Below, in pieces: positions 28,958 through 36,716 of a DNA stretch of 64,000 nucleotides. This DNA comes from Syntrophobotulus glycolicus DSM 8271 (GTDB taxonomy: Bacteria; Bacillota; Desulfitobacteriia; Desulfitobacteriales; Syntrophobotulaceae): contig NC_015172.1 of assembly GCF_000190635.1 (NCBI RefSeq), forward strand, positions 310,001 to 374,000, written 5' to 3'. Position 1 is the stretch's first letter, and each line of letters begins with the position of its first letter. A program made the translations under genes and the position numbers. The notes beneath the pieces were generated by a model. It did not search any database. It was not told the DNA's origin and was given only the letters and a program-made list of their open reading frames with translations.

Positions 28958-30037
28958 TTATAAATATCTCTTCGTTACTTCAACCAACTGTTGTTGTAAT
29001 TTATAAACATCGTTAACATCAGAAACTTGAACCCTAACCGGGCGCTTACTTTCATCCGGGATCATGATACTTTTTTGTGCTGAATTAAGCGAAATACGAC
29101 AAATCCACTTCAATTTGTTGTCATCAAGCAAGATTCCGAAATATGATTCCGTGTCTCTATGAAAAATTCTTGATGGATCAACAACATCTTTGAGGACGCT
29201 TTTAATTGCGAAGAAATACTCCAACTCCTCTAGAGTCGTTACTATTTTTGATCCTTGAGGCTCGGTTTCATTATGGACGGTCTCTATGGGCTCTACAGTT
29301 GGTGCCGCCTCCTGAACTGCCTTCTCTGACTGTCCTATAGCCGCTTTAATGCGGTCGTTCATAGTCTCATTAAGAAATTGATTGTAGGCACGTTTAACAA
29401 TAACCCTGAATCTATCCACGGTAGCTTTTGTGCGCTTGCCGTCATAAACCTCACCCAGGATATATGTTACAAAATTATCTTCAAGATCATAGAGCTGTTT
29501 GGTCAATAAGGCCTTAATGAGACTAGAATATTTCAATTCAGATGCGGTATTGAAAACCGATTCAATATCCATCGCTGACTTATGGAATTTTTTTAATTCA
29601 GGAACCAATGATTCTTTGATGTCCAACAGATTCAATTCCATAAAAGGTTTTTCATCCATTTTGTTTGGCTCTTCCAAGTCGGTAAAAAATTTATAAATTA
29701 AACCGTTAGTTAAAATTCCAAACTTTGCCTTAGATGTTCCAAAATATCTAAATAACTGGGAACTGTGTTTATCTAAATTCTCTCCGCACCATTTTGCTTC
29801 TATCAAAATAATCGGGATGCCGTTCTGAAAAATTGCATAATCAACTTTTTCACCTTTTTTAATCCCCACGTCAGCGGTAAACTCTGGGACAAATTCCGTA
29901 GGATCAAAGATATCATATCCAAGTAGCTGAAAGAAAGGTAAAATCAAAGACGTTTTTGTTGCTTCCTCGGTGGCAATTTGATCTTTTAAATTTTCTACTC
30001 TTGATGCGAATTGTTTGAGCTGATCGATGAAATCCAT
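28958..30037 (-). CDS. Stand-alone HsdR N-terminal-like nuclease in the lysogeny operon
   Basis: 359 residues from ATG with AAAGAGGAGGAATAAAC upstream. N-terminal residues 20-110 match the type I restriction R-subunit N domain: EEATKTSLILPFFQLLGYD, then KVDYAIFQNGIPIILIEAKW, a PD-(D/E)xK core (D and ExK). The rest (SAMDIESVFNTASELKYSSLI...) is helical with an unrelated C-terminus; no helicase domain is present. Homologues occur alone in many prophages and genomes. Placed between repressor and integrase and transcribed from the prophage-maintenance direction, it is likely made in the lysogen, which suggests defence against other DNA, though this is inference. Confidence 0.75.
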   Translation of the reverse strand: MDFIDQLKQFASRVENLKDQIATEEATKTSLILPFFQLLGYDIFDPTEFVPEFTADVGIKKGEKVDYAIFQNGIPIILIEAKWCGENLDKHSSQLFRYFGTSKAKFGILTNGLIYKFFTDLEEPNKMDEKPFMELNLLDIKESLVPELKKFHKSAMDIESVFNTASELKYSSLIKALLTKQLYDLEDNFVTYILGEVYDGKRTKATVDRFRVIVKRAYNQFLNETMNDRIKAAIGQSEKAVQEAAPTVEPIETVHNETEPQGSKIVTTLEELEYFFAIKSVLKDVVDPSRIFHRDTESYFGILLDDNKLKWICRISLNSAQKSIMIPDESKRPVRVQVSDVNDVYKLQQQLVEVTKRYL

Positions 30038-30063
30038 GTTTATTCCTCCTCTTTGTTTCTTTT

Positions 30064-30669
30064 TTAATATGTAATAACTGTTCTCTTAAGCTTACCAATA
30101 ATTCTTACGCTATAGTCCTCCTTTCCATCACAGACAATAGGCGGATAATCCGGATTCTCAGATTGCAAAACCAAAGTGTCACCAGTTTTATACACCTTTT
30201 TCAACACGGCCTGGTCATTAATTAGAACAGCAGCGATTTCTCCGTCATCAACATCGGGCTGCTGGCGAATAAGAAGCAGGTCACCATCCTGAATACGGGC
30301 ATTTTTCATGCTATCTCCTTTGGCTCGGAGATAGAAGTACTCACCGCCGTTTAACCATGTTTCAGGAGTAGGTTCATAGCCTTCAATTTCTTCGTAAGCG
30401 AGAACACCGTTGCCACAGGAAATACGGCCCACGATGGGGAGAGAAACGAGGACATCGCGGGGTTCTGCTTCCGTTAACCCAAGTAATTGAATTGGGCTTA
30501 CACCAAATATCGCTGAAAGTTTTTCAATTGTTGAGCGTTTTAAATTTTCGACTGAACCGGTTTCCCATTTATTAACTGCGGCCCTTTTGACTCCGATTAA
30601 ATTTCCTAACTCTTCTTGGGTAAGACCCTTCTTTAGTCTTAGTTGTTTAATGAGATCCCCTGCGCCCAT
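30064..30669 (-). CDS. LexA/CI-like phage repressor (HTH_XRE plus S24 peptidase)
   Basis: 201 residues from ATG 30669, chosen for GGAAGGAGAACGG upstream; the frame is open further but the added residues are unlike the family. The N-terminal helix-turn-helix is LIKQLRLKKGLTQEELGNLIGV. The C-terminal S24 domain has a Cys-Gly cleavage site (RISCGNG), the catalytic Ser in KGDSMKN and the Lys in VLKKVY, so RecA-dependent self-cleavage is expected. It maintains lysogeny by binding operators in the divergent region 30670-30842. Confidence 0.92.
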   Translation of the reverse strand: MGAGDLIKQLRLKKGLTQEELGNLIGVKRAAVNKWETGSVENLKRSTIEKLSAIFGVSPIQLLGLTEAEPRDVLVSLPIVGRISCGNGVLAYEEIEGYEPTPETWLNGGEYFYLRAKGDSMKNARIQDGDLLLIRQQPDVDDGEIAAVLINDQAVLKKVYKTGDTLVLQSENPDYPPIVCDGKEDYSVRIIGKLKRTVITY

Positions 30670-30771
30670 ATCCGTTCTCCTTCCATTTCTTAGCAGTATC
30701 TTAATATTAACAATTATATCTAAAGTATGCAATAATTTTTTAAAAAATATAATAAAAAGATACAAGACGTA

Positions 30772-30800
30772 TTGACCCCTAGATTTTATAATGATAAGAT
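30772..30800 (+). promoter_or_regulatory. Rightward early promoter
   Basis: TTGACC (30772-30777) and TAAGAT (30795-30800) are 17 nt apart. The palindromic operator begins 4 nt downstream, over the expected transcription start of the Cro-like gene. Confidence 0.65.
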
Positions 30801-30804
30801 TTAA

Positions 30805-30821
30805 GTATCTTAAAAAGATAC
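30805..30821. promoter_or_regulatory. Palindromic operator GTATCTT-AAA-AAGATAC
   Basis: A perfect 7-3-7 palindrome just after the early promoter. Half sites GTATCTT (30696-30702, next to the repressor ribosome binding site) and AAGATAC (30757-30763) flank the divergent region. Binding by the CI-like and Cro-like proteins is inferred from position. Confidence 0.7.
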
Positions 30822-30842
30822 AGGCAGGAGAGGAGGGAAGGT

Positions 30843-31061
30843 ATGAACTCAAATAAGTTGAAGGCCGCAATGGCTTTATATGGCGATACCGGCAATAGCC
30901 TGGCATCTGCTTTAAGCTTGTCTCCCCAAAGGTTTTCCAGCAAACTTAACGAAAAAAATGGAGCAGAATTTACCCAAAGGGAAATTCAAATAATGGCTGA
31001 AAGATACGCCCTCGATGCAACCGCAGTTTTTGATATTTTTTTTAACAAAAAAGTATCGTAA
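30843..31061 (+). CDS. Cro-like small DNA-binding protein
   Basis: 72 residues; AGGAGGGAAGGT precedes the ATG. The sequence has a helix-turn-helix arrangement (NSLASALSLSPQRFSSKLN) and an EFTQREIQIMAERYALD C-terminus as in short phage Cro/DUF739 proteins. Divergent from the repressor, first gene of the early operon, with an operator before it and another across its stop codon. Confidence 0.75.
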   Translation: MNSNKLKAAMALYGDTGNSLASALSLSPQRFSSKLNEKNGAEFTQREIQIMAERYALDATAVFDIFFNKKVS

Positions 31062-31069
31062 AAAGATAC
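31053..31069. promoter_or_regulatory. Second operator-like palindrome
   Basis: GTATCGT-AAA-AAGATAC repeats the operator at 30805-30821 with one mismatch and overlaps the stop codon of the Cro-like gene. It may help looping or modulate downstream early expression. Confidence 0.6.
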
Positions 31070-31095
31070 AAATCCGTTAAGGAGGGGAATCTAAG

Positions 31096-31266
31096 ATGCC
31101 TAAAAATGAGCGAACAATAAGCATAACATATTCCGGACAGTCAACCATTGCCATAAATGAAATTGCTGAAATCCTAGCCCGGCATATTACTAACGGAGAT
31201 CATGAAGGATACCTGCGGAAGGTTGCTGAGAAGAGAGGAGGTGAAGAATCCAAATGCAAAATTTAA
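31096..31266 (+). CDS. Small early phage protein, 56 aa, unknown
   Basis: ATG 31096 follows AAGGAGGGGAATCTAAG. The product is hydrophilic with a helix IAINEIAEILARHI and a charged C-terminus. It overlaps the next gene by 13 nt, which supports translation. Family not recognised. Confidence 0.6.
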   Translation: MPKNERTISITYSGQSTIAINEIAEILARHITNGDHEGYLRKVAEKRGGEESKCKI

Positions 31267-31511
31267 GCCCAGCTTCTAACCATTCAGTCGGTTCAATTCT
31301 AGACAATATGATTGCGGCTCATGCAATGTTTTTAGAACTGAAGGAAAAGGGCCTTCTATCCTGCGGTACAGGCAACTTCATTCAGGTGACTGAAGACCTT
31401 TTCACCTTGATCCCGGGCGAAACGGTAAAAACGCCTCTACCGTCCGCAGACTTTCCATACCAGTACACAAAAAATTACAAGGGCGTTGAGTTCATCTATG
31501 TCGGGAGATAA
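31254..31511 (+). CDS. Early phage protein, 85 aa, unknown
   Basis: ATG 31254 has GAGGAGGTGAAG about 9 nt upstream, inside the preceding gene. The product has an N-terminal helix (SILDNMIAAHAMFLELKEKGLL) and a C-terminal KNYKGVEFIYVGR strand. No known motif. Confidence 0.6.
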   Translation: MQNLSPASNHSVGSILDNMIAAHAMFLELKEKGLLSCGTGNFIQVTEDLFTLIPGETVKTPLPSADFPYQYTKNYKGVEFIYVGR

Positions 31512-31539
31512 GGGCCAATTTGAGAGGAGGTGAAGTAAA

Positions 31540-31713
31540 ACGGACTGCTTAGAAATTACTGTGAGGTGCCCAGAAGCCGCCAACTGTATCAACATTTGCA
31601 GGGCAACGCCAGGGTGTAATCTTGACCAAGATTTTGATTTCTGCCTTCAATGCCCAGTTCACGGGTGTGAGAAGTACCCAGAAGGGTATGGACAAAAAGA
31701 GACCGCGCAATAA
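31540..31713 (+). CDS. Cys-rich zinc-finger-like small protein with apparent ACG start
   Basis: A frame open from 31534 encodes about 57 residues with eight cysteines in short spacings (DCLEITVRC, NCINIC, FCLQCPVHGC), typical of small phage zinc proteins. AGGAGG at 31525-31530 is 9 nt before ACG 31540, but no ATG, GTG or TTG is placed correctly; GTG 31561 is in frame but lacks a ribosome binding site and would drop one cysteine. Either a near-cognate start is used or the start has mutated. The overlapping Lys-rich frame at 31622-31810 is less convincing. Confidence 0.5.
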   Translation, partial: TDCLEITVRCPEAANCINICRATPGCNLDQDFDFCLQCPVHGCEKYPEGYGQKETAQ

Positions 31714-31793
31714 AGCACGGCCACCAAAAAAAACATTTCAAGATTATTGTACTGTCCGGTATACCGGGAGTCAAGAGGAGGGATTGGAGCAAC

Positions 31794-32567
31794 ATGAAAA
31801 TCAAAGATGAAATCCTGGCGATACTTGCCGAATGCACCACAAGTGAAACTATCATCTATCTGCCGCAGGTCCAACTTGACCGCAAAACCTACGAGGTTGT
31901 AAACAAATGCCTGGAATCTATCGGTGGCAAATGGAACAGAAAAGCCAAGGGCCACATCGTAGACGGTGATGCCGCAGAGCTTTTGGATAATTTGGTTCTA
32001 ACGGGTGAGACGACGGACCTTAAAAAGGAGTATCAATTTTTCCCAACGCCGCGCGAAATTGGAGTCCGCATGTGCGAAATGGCCGAGATAAACGAGCATA
32101 GCCAAGTTTTAGAACCATCCGCGGGTAATGGCAAGCTTATCGAGGCGATTTTAGCAGCGGGCCCGCGCAGCATTTATGCTGTTGAGCTAAATCCACAAAT
32201 GGCTGAAGGCTTATGGAAATACAATGAAGACCCAGACGGTCCCGTTGTTGTGGTTGAACAAGGCGATTTCCTTAAACTCGGACTGGCCAACAAAATCAGA
32301 GTAAACCGCATAGTCATGAACCCGCCGTTTGCCAAACAGCAAGACATTGACCATATCTTCGAGGCGTTCAAGGTTCTTCATCCCGGCGGAATATTAGTTT
32401 CTGTTGTTAGCGAAAGTCCATTTTTTCGCACGAACCGCAAATCGGCAGAGTTTCGAGAATTCCTCGAAAAACACGATACTGAAATGGTTCAGCTGCCTGA
32501 AGGTGCCTTTAAAGAAAGTGGGACAATGGTCAGAACGAGGATTATTAAAATTCAAAAAGCTGGATAA
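31794..32567 (+). CDS. Phage N6-adenine-type DNA methyltransferase
   Basis: 257 residues. SAM-binding motif I VLEPSAGNGKLIEAIL (about residues 103-118) and catalytic motif IV MNPPF (about 178-182) are present, with an N-terminal region of about 80 residues that resembles target-recognition or DNA-contacting modules. It has no restriction partner beside it, so it probably modifies phage DNA to evade host restriction. GAGGAGGGATTGGAGC precedes the ATG. Confidence 0.85.
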   Translation: MKIKDEILAILAECTTSETIIYLPQVQLDRKTYEVVNKCLESIGGKWNRKAKGHIVDGDAAELLDNLVLTGETTDLKKEYQFFPTPREIGVRMCEMAEINEHSQVLEPSAGNGKLIEAILAAGPRSIYAVELNPQMAEGLWKYNEDPDGPVVVVEQGDFLKLGLANKIRVNRIVMNPPFAKQQDIDHIFEAFKVLHPGGILVSVVSESPFFRTNRKSAEFREFLEKHDTEMVQLPEGAFKESGTMVRTRIIKIQKAG

Positions 32568-32598
32568 TGGCTAACCAGCAAGAAGAGGAGATTAGACC

Positions 32599-33576
32599 AT
32601 GGATAAAATCAAGGGTTTCAAAGGATTTAATAAAAATTTGCAATGCACCCCTGCTGGTAAAACATTTCAATTTGAAATTGGGCAGGAGTACGAACATAAA
32701 GGCAAAGTAAGCGCCTGCAACAGCGGCTTCCATTTCTGCGAGGCTCCGCTTGATGTCTTCGGTTATTATGCGCCGGCAGACAGCCGTTACTGCGAGGTTG
32801 AGGGCTCTGGCCAAACTGACGGGGGTGGAGCTGACAGTAAAGTCGCTGTCTCTAAGCTCAAAATCGGTGCAGAAATAGGCATTCCTGGGCTTGTAAGGGC
32901 ACAGATCGAATATGTCAAATCTCGCTGCACTACTGAGCATACCGATCCGGAAAAGGCCACGGCAGGGAATTACGGTGCAGCCACGGCAGGGGATAGCGGT
33001 GCAGCCACGGCAGGGAATTACGGTGCAGCCACGGCAGGATATCGCGGTGCAGCCACGGCAGGGGATAGCGGTGCAGCCACGGCAGGGGATAGCGGTGCAG
33101 CCACGGCAGGGGATAGCGGTGCAGCCACGGCAGGGGATAGCGGTGCAGCCACGGCAGGGAATTACGGTGCAGCCACGGCAGGGGATAGCGGTGCAGCCAC
33201 GGCAGGGGATAGCGGTGCAGCCACGGCAGGGGATAGCGGTGCAGCCACGGCAGGGGATAGCGGTGCAGCCACGGCAGGGAATTACGGTGCAGCCACGGCA
33301 GGATATCGCGGTGCAGCCACGGCAGGGGATAGCGGTGCAGCCACGGCGCGCGGATCTGTAACCGTTGGTAAGGATGGCTCTGGCCTTGTGCGCGGAAATG
33401 GTATTAAAATCCGTGGCGGGCTTGGTGCGGTGCTGGTAATCGTTAACGAAAAGGCAGGCAGCTGCGATATCGCCGAATGGAAAACCGTTGTTGTCGATGG
33501 CGAAGAAATCAAAGCCGACACTTGGTATCGCCTCAAAGATGGGGAGGTTGTGGAAGCTGATGACGCACAAGAATAA
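32599..33576 (+). CDS. Phage protein with 16 octapeptide repeats (DUF7666-like N-terminus)
   Basis: 325 residues. The N-terminal 110 residues (KGFKGFNKNLQC...EIGQEYEHKGKV...ACNSGFHFCEAPLDVFGYYAP) match a domain common in phage and pentapeptide-like proteins. Residues 120-247 are 16 units of ATAG-xx-GA, where xx is DS, NY or YR; such short Gly/Ala-rich repeats usually fold as a beta-solenoid. The C-terminus (VLVIVNEKAG...VVDGEEIKADTWYRLKDGEV) is compact. Function unknown. The last 17 nt overlap the next gene. Confidence 0.8.
   Translation: MDKIKGFKGFNKNLQCTPAGKTFQFEIGQEYEHKGKVSACNSGFHFCEAPLDVFGYYAPADSRYCEVEGSGQTDGGGADSKVAVSKLKIGAEIGIPGLVRAQIEYVKSRCTTEHTDPEKATAGNYGAATAGDSGAATAGNYGAATAGYRGAATAGDSGAATAGDSGAATAGDSGAATAGDSGAATAGNYGAATAGDSGAATAGDSGAATAGDSGAATAGDSGAATAGNYGAATAGYRGAATAGDSGAATARGSVTVGKDGSGLVRGNGIKIRGGLGAVLVIVNEKAGSCDIAEWKTVVVDGEEIKADTWYRLKDGEVVEADDAQE
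32956..33339 (+). repeat. 24-bp tandem repeat, 16 units
   Basis: Sixteen head-to-tail copies of a 24-bp unit (GCCACGGCAGG then GGATAGC, GAATTAC or ATATCGC, then GGTGCA) within one gene. The order of unit types is NY DS NY YR DS DS DS DS NY DS DS DS DS NY YR DS, so blocks have been duplicated. No unit contains a stop in several frames on either strand, which creates long false frames. Confidence 0.95.
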
Positions 33577-34120
33577 TATCATCCTGGCGATCACTGTTGT
33601 AATCCTTATCCTCTTACTTGCGGCCTGTGCAGGCCTGAGGGCCGATATTAACGATCTCAAAGACCAAGTTTCCATACAACAAGACCAGTTGTTAAACCTC
33701 TCGTATGACCAGAAATGGACGATGGAAACATTGGCAAACTGGCTGGAAGCATGGCAAACGAGTCAAATCAGCATTGACCAGGACTTATATTTACTCGCAC
33801 AACTTGTCCATGCTGAGGCAGGCGGCGAACCTTTAGGCGGACAGATAGCAGTGGCAAATGTGGTCATGAATCGTGTTAAAAGTGATCAGTTTCCCGGCAC
33901 AATCGCTGAAGTTATTTATCAGCCCGGACAATTCTGCACAACCAAATATTTGCACAACGTAGTACCAACAGAAGAAAATCTGGCAGCAGCACGGGAAGCT
34001 ATGGGTGGATATACCCTAGTGAACGCCTTGTATTTTTGGAATCCCAAAGTCGCAATGTGTGAATGGATTAAGACCCGGAAGATTCTTAATACAATCGGCA
34101 ATCATGCTTTCGGGGTGTAG
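33560..34120 (+). CDS. SleB-family cell wall hydrolase with N-terminal membrane anchor
   Basis: 186 residues from ATG 33560 (GGGGAGG 12 nt upstream; overlaps the repeat-protein gene by 17 nt). Residues 8-27 are a hydrophobic segment ending in AACAG, followed by a coiled coil and the Hydrolase_2/SleB domain: LLAQLVHAEAGGEPLGGQIAVANVVMNRV with the catalytic Glu of HAEAGGE. SleB-type enzymes are lytic transglycosylases. In an early phage region it is not a standard endolysin position; a role in host wall remodelling or a lysogenic moron is possible. Confidence 0.85.
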   Translation: MTHKNNIILAITVVILILLLAACAGLRADINDLKDQVSIQQDQLLNLSYDQKWTMETLANWLEAWQTSQISIDQDLYLLAQLVHAEAGGEPLGGQIAVANVVMNRVKSDQFPGTIAEVIYQPGQFCTTKYLHNVVPTEENLAAAREAMGGYTLVNALYFWNPKVAMCEWIKTRKILNTIGNHAFGV

Positions 34121-34123
34121 GTT

Positions 34124-34570
34124 ATGGAGATCATCAAAGATGTCAACTGCACAAAAGACACTCCGGTGATTTACGGGCATCTTGACGCCCCGATCTACGG
34201 CTCCGGTATGTGTGTTCAACCATTGGTTCCAGGTAAAACGAAACTGAGTATGAGAAGAAAAGCTTTCTTCCTGAACTGTTACCTCTTGAATCTTATTGTC
34301 GTTTTGTTTTCAGGCGGAAAAGACAGCACAGCAGCTTACTTTCGGCTCTTGGAGCTTGGTGTACCTAAAGAGAAGATTGAACTCTGGCACCATGATATCG
34401 ATGGAGGACACCCAACTAGGCGCAGGGACTGGCCGGTTACTCCGGCATATGTCAAATCTTTTGCACAGGCTGAAGGCGTCCGTCTCCGAGTTAGCTGGCG
34501 AGTGAATGGTTTTTGGGGTGAGGTTTACTGGCTCGGCGCTTTCGGCGGGAGTGAAGGAGGGCCGTGCTGA
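34124..34570 (+). CDS. PAPS-reductase-like PP-loop protein, apparently truncated
   Basis: 148 residues. The middle has the PP-loop SGGKDSTAAYFRLLE and LWHHDIDGGHP...WPVTPAYVKSFAQAEGVRLRVSWR, as in phage PAPS reductase/PP-loop ATPase proteins, which normally run to 250 residues or more. After GFWGEVYW the sequence is unlike the family and stops. The first 55 residues also look foreign. I take it as a deletion-truncated, possibly chimeric remnant that still has start and ribosome binding site. Confidence 0.55.
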   Translation: MEIIKDVNCTKDTPVIYGHLDAPIYGSGMCVQPLVPGKTKLSMRRKAFFLNCYLLNLIVVLFSGGKDSTAAYFRLLELGVPKEKIELWHHDIDGGHPTRRRDWPVTPAYVKSFAQAEGVRLRVSWRVNGFWGEVYWLGAFGGSEGGPC

Positions 34571-34571
34571 A

Positions 34572-35135
34572 ATGAACGGACAAACCTTAGCAAATAAAAC
34601 CTCAAAGCAGCGGCCAGCAACAGATTTTTACCCGACGCCGCCAGAAGTCACAATTGCTCTACTGAGATATCTAAGGTTGCCTGAATCGACAGTAATCTGG
34701 GAACCGGCATGTGGCAAGGGTCATATGGCGGAAACCATGAAGGCAGTAGGATATCACGTGATTTCCAGCGATCTGAACGACTTCGGATATGGCATGACCG
34801 GTATGGATTACCTCAGTACCGAGATCGCATGGCACGACATGATTGACTGGATAATCACAAACCCGCCATTTAGCCAGTCGGTAGAATTCATAAAACAAGG
34901 CATCCATAACCGGAAACCTTTCGCACTGCTCCTAAAATCCCAATACTGGCACTCAAAAAGCAGGATGGACCTGTTCAATCAGTTTAGACCGAGAGCGGTG
35001 CTGCCGCTGACCTGGAGACCGGATTTCCTCTTCGGACAGAAGAGCGGAGCACCGACGATGGAGTGTTATTGGACAGTGTGGGACAGGCGGCCGGCGGAGA
35101 AAACGGTTTATGAGTTATTGGAAAAACCGAAATGA
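34572..35135 (+). CDS. Second phage N6-adenine-type DNA methyltransferase
   Basis: 187 residues from ATG 34572 (AAGGAGGG about 10 nt upstream). DFYPTPPEVTIALL leads to motif I IWEPACGKGHMAETM and motif IV TNPPF. It is a compact phage adenine methyltransferase distinct from the one at 31794. No endonuclease partner is adjacent. Confidence 0.85.
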   Translation: MNGQTLANKTSKQRPATDFYPTPPEVTIALLRYLRLPESTVIWEPACGKGHMAETMKAVGYHVISSDLNDFGYGMTGMDYLSTEIAWHDMIDWIITNPPFSQSVEFIKQGIHNRKPFALLLKSQYWHSKSRMDLFNQFRPRAVLPLTWRPDFLFGQKSGAPTMECYWTVWDRRPAEKTVYELLEKPK

Positions 35136-35151
35136 GAGGAGATAAAAAAAT

Positions 35152-35427
35152 ATGAAATCAACCGGAATCGTTCGTAAAGTTGACGAGTTCGGCAGAGTGG
35201 TCCTGCCGGCTGAAATCAGGCGAACGTTTAAGATTTGGGAGAAAGACCCTCTGGAAATCTATATCGATGAAGATAAAATCATCCTGAAAAAGTATACCCG
35301 GGGCTGCCATTGCTGCGGCTCCATGGAGGACCTGTCCGAGGTCCAGGGGCTGCCGCTGTGCTCGACTTGTATCGAGCGCTATCACAAAGCTATGACAATT
35401 TTGAGGAAGGAGGGTAAGGCTGTATGA
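35152..35427 (+). CDS. AbrB/SpoVT-type DNA-binding protein with C-terminal zinc ribbon
   Basis: 91 residues. Residues 1-48 are a SpoVT-AbrB swapped-hairpin domain (STGIVRKVDEFGRVVLPAEIRR). A second part has CHCCG...LCSTC, a four-cysteine zinc ribbon, which ordinary AbrB proteins lack. Likely a phage transcription factor. It overlaps the SMC-like gene by 4 nt. Confidence 0.85.
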   Translation: MKSTGIVRKVDEFGRVVLPAEIRRTFKIWEKDPLEIYIDEDKIILKKYTRGCHCCGSMEDLSEVQGLPLCSTCIERYHKAMTILRKEGKAV

Positions 35428-36716
35428 GCATCAAGATTAACAAACTTGAAATCGAAAACGTAAAGCGAGTTAAGGCCGTCAAAATAGAGCCTACGGCTAA
35501 CGGATTAACTATTGTTGGAGGCAAGAACAATCAGGGCAAAACTTCAGTTCTTGATTCTATTGCCTGGGCTTTGGGAGGGGAAAAATATCGTCCGTCAAAT
35601 CCGGAGCGCACCGGATCAGTAATTCCTCCTTATCTCCACATAGTCCTATCTAACGGGCTGGTAGTAGAACGTAAGGGGAAAAACAGCGATCTAAAAGTCC
35701 TGGACCCCAACGGTCAAAAGGGCGGACAGCAACTTCTGAATGAGTTTGTGGGGCAGCTTGCGCTAGACCTGCCTAAATTTATGCAAGCCTCAAGCAAAGA
35801 AAAAGCTGACACTTTGCTCAAGATCATTGGAGTAGGAGACAAGCTCTATGAATTTGAACAGCAGGAAAAAGAACTTTATAACCGCCGGCTGACTATCGGC
35901 CAAATAGCAGACCAGAAAAAGAAATACGCTAAAGAACAGCCGTATTTCCAGGATGCGCCTAAAGAACTGGTTTCTGCGTCCGACCTGATTAAGCAACAGC
36001 AGGATATCCTGGCCCAGAATGGAGAGAACAACCGGAAACGGCAGAATCTTCAATTCCTCGAAGGCCAATCAGCCGACATCCAGCACAAAATAGATGAACT
36101 TCTGGAGAAACAGAGAGTCATTCTTGTTGATCTGGAAACGGCCAGGAAATCAGCACTTGATCTTCACGACGAATCCACCGAAGAACTTGAAAAGAACATC
36201 ACCAATATTGAAGAGATAAACCGGAAAGTTCGAGCAAATTTAGATAAAGACAAAGCGGAAGAAGATGCTTTAGATTACTCGAATCAATATAATACGCTCA
36301 CCGGACAGATTGAAAATATCCGGCAATCCAAAGTTGATTTGCTCAAAGGAGCTGATCTCCCGCTCCCTGGACTGTCAGTTGTGGAGGGAGAGCTCACTTA
36401 TGACGGCTATAAATGGGATAACATGTCAGGATCTGATCAACTTAAAGTTTCTACGGCAATCGTTCGGAAGCTGAATCCTAAATGCGGGTTTGTCCTGTTG
36501 GATAAATTGGAGCAGATGGATCTGGATTCCCTTCAGGAATTTGGCCAGTGGTTAGAAGCAGAAGGCTTACAGGCTATTGCTACTCGTGTTTCAACTGGTG
36601 AAGAATGCTCAATTCTCATCGAGGATGGTTATATCAAAGGACAGGAGCAGGAGACACAGACACAAGAAGAGGCCGCAGCTACAGAAGCAACTGCATGGCA
36701 GAAAGGAGTATTTTAA
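35424..36716 (+). CDS. SMC/Rad50-like phage ATPase
   Basis: 430 residues. KLEIENVKRVKAVKIEP starts an ABC-type ATPase with Walker A GGKNNQGKTS (about residues 33-42); a long coiled coil (about 190-300) separates it from the C-terminal half with NMSGSDQLKVSTA (signature-like) and FVLLDKLEQMD (Walker B-like). Phage members accompany recombination genes and are thought to help process DNA ends. Coupled to the next gene by TAATG. Confidence 0.82.
   Translation: MSIKINKLEIENVKRVKAVKIEPTANGLTIVGGKNNQGKTSVLDSIAWALGGEKYRPSNPERTGSVIPPYLHIVLSNGLVVERKGKNSDLKVLDPNGQKGGQQLLNEFVGQLALDLPKFMQASSKEKADTLLKIIGVGDKLYEFEQQEKELYNRRLTIGQIADQKKKYAKEQPYFQDAPKELVSASDLIKQQQDILAQNGENNRKRQNLQFLEGQSADIQHKIDELLEKQRVILVDLETARKSALDLHDESTEELEKNITNIEEINRKVRANLDKDKAEEDALDYSNQYNTLTGQIENIRQSKVDLLKGADLPLPGLSVVEGELTYDGYKWDNMSGSDQLKVSTAIVRKLNPKCGFVLLDKLEQMDLDSLQEFGQWLEAEGLQAIATRVSTGEECSILIEDGYIKGQEQETQTQEEAAATEATAWQKGVF

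Noticed and set aside
31622..31810. 62-codon Lys-rich frame
   Set aside because: Starts at a TTG without ribosome binding site and overlaps the Cys-rich frame that looks more protein-like.
32956..33339. CRISPR-like array
   Set aside because: Units are contiguous 24-bp tandem repeats with no unique spacers and lie inside a coding frame.
32912..33361. 149-codon plus-strand frame of PRQGIAVQ repeats
   Set aside because: Same repeat artefact in another frame of the octapeptide gene.
32545..33675. 376-codon minus-strand frame (RGCTAIPC repeats)
   Set aside because: It is the reverse complement of the 24-bp repeat array, which lacks stops in several frames; no ribosome binding site or family match.
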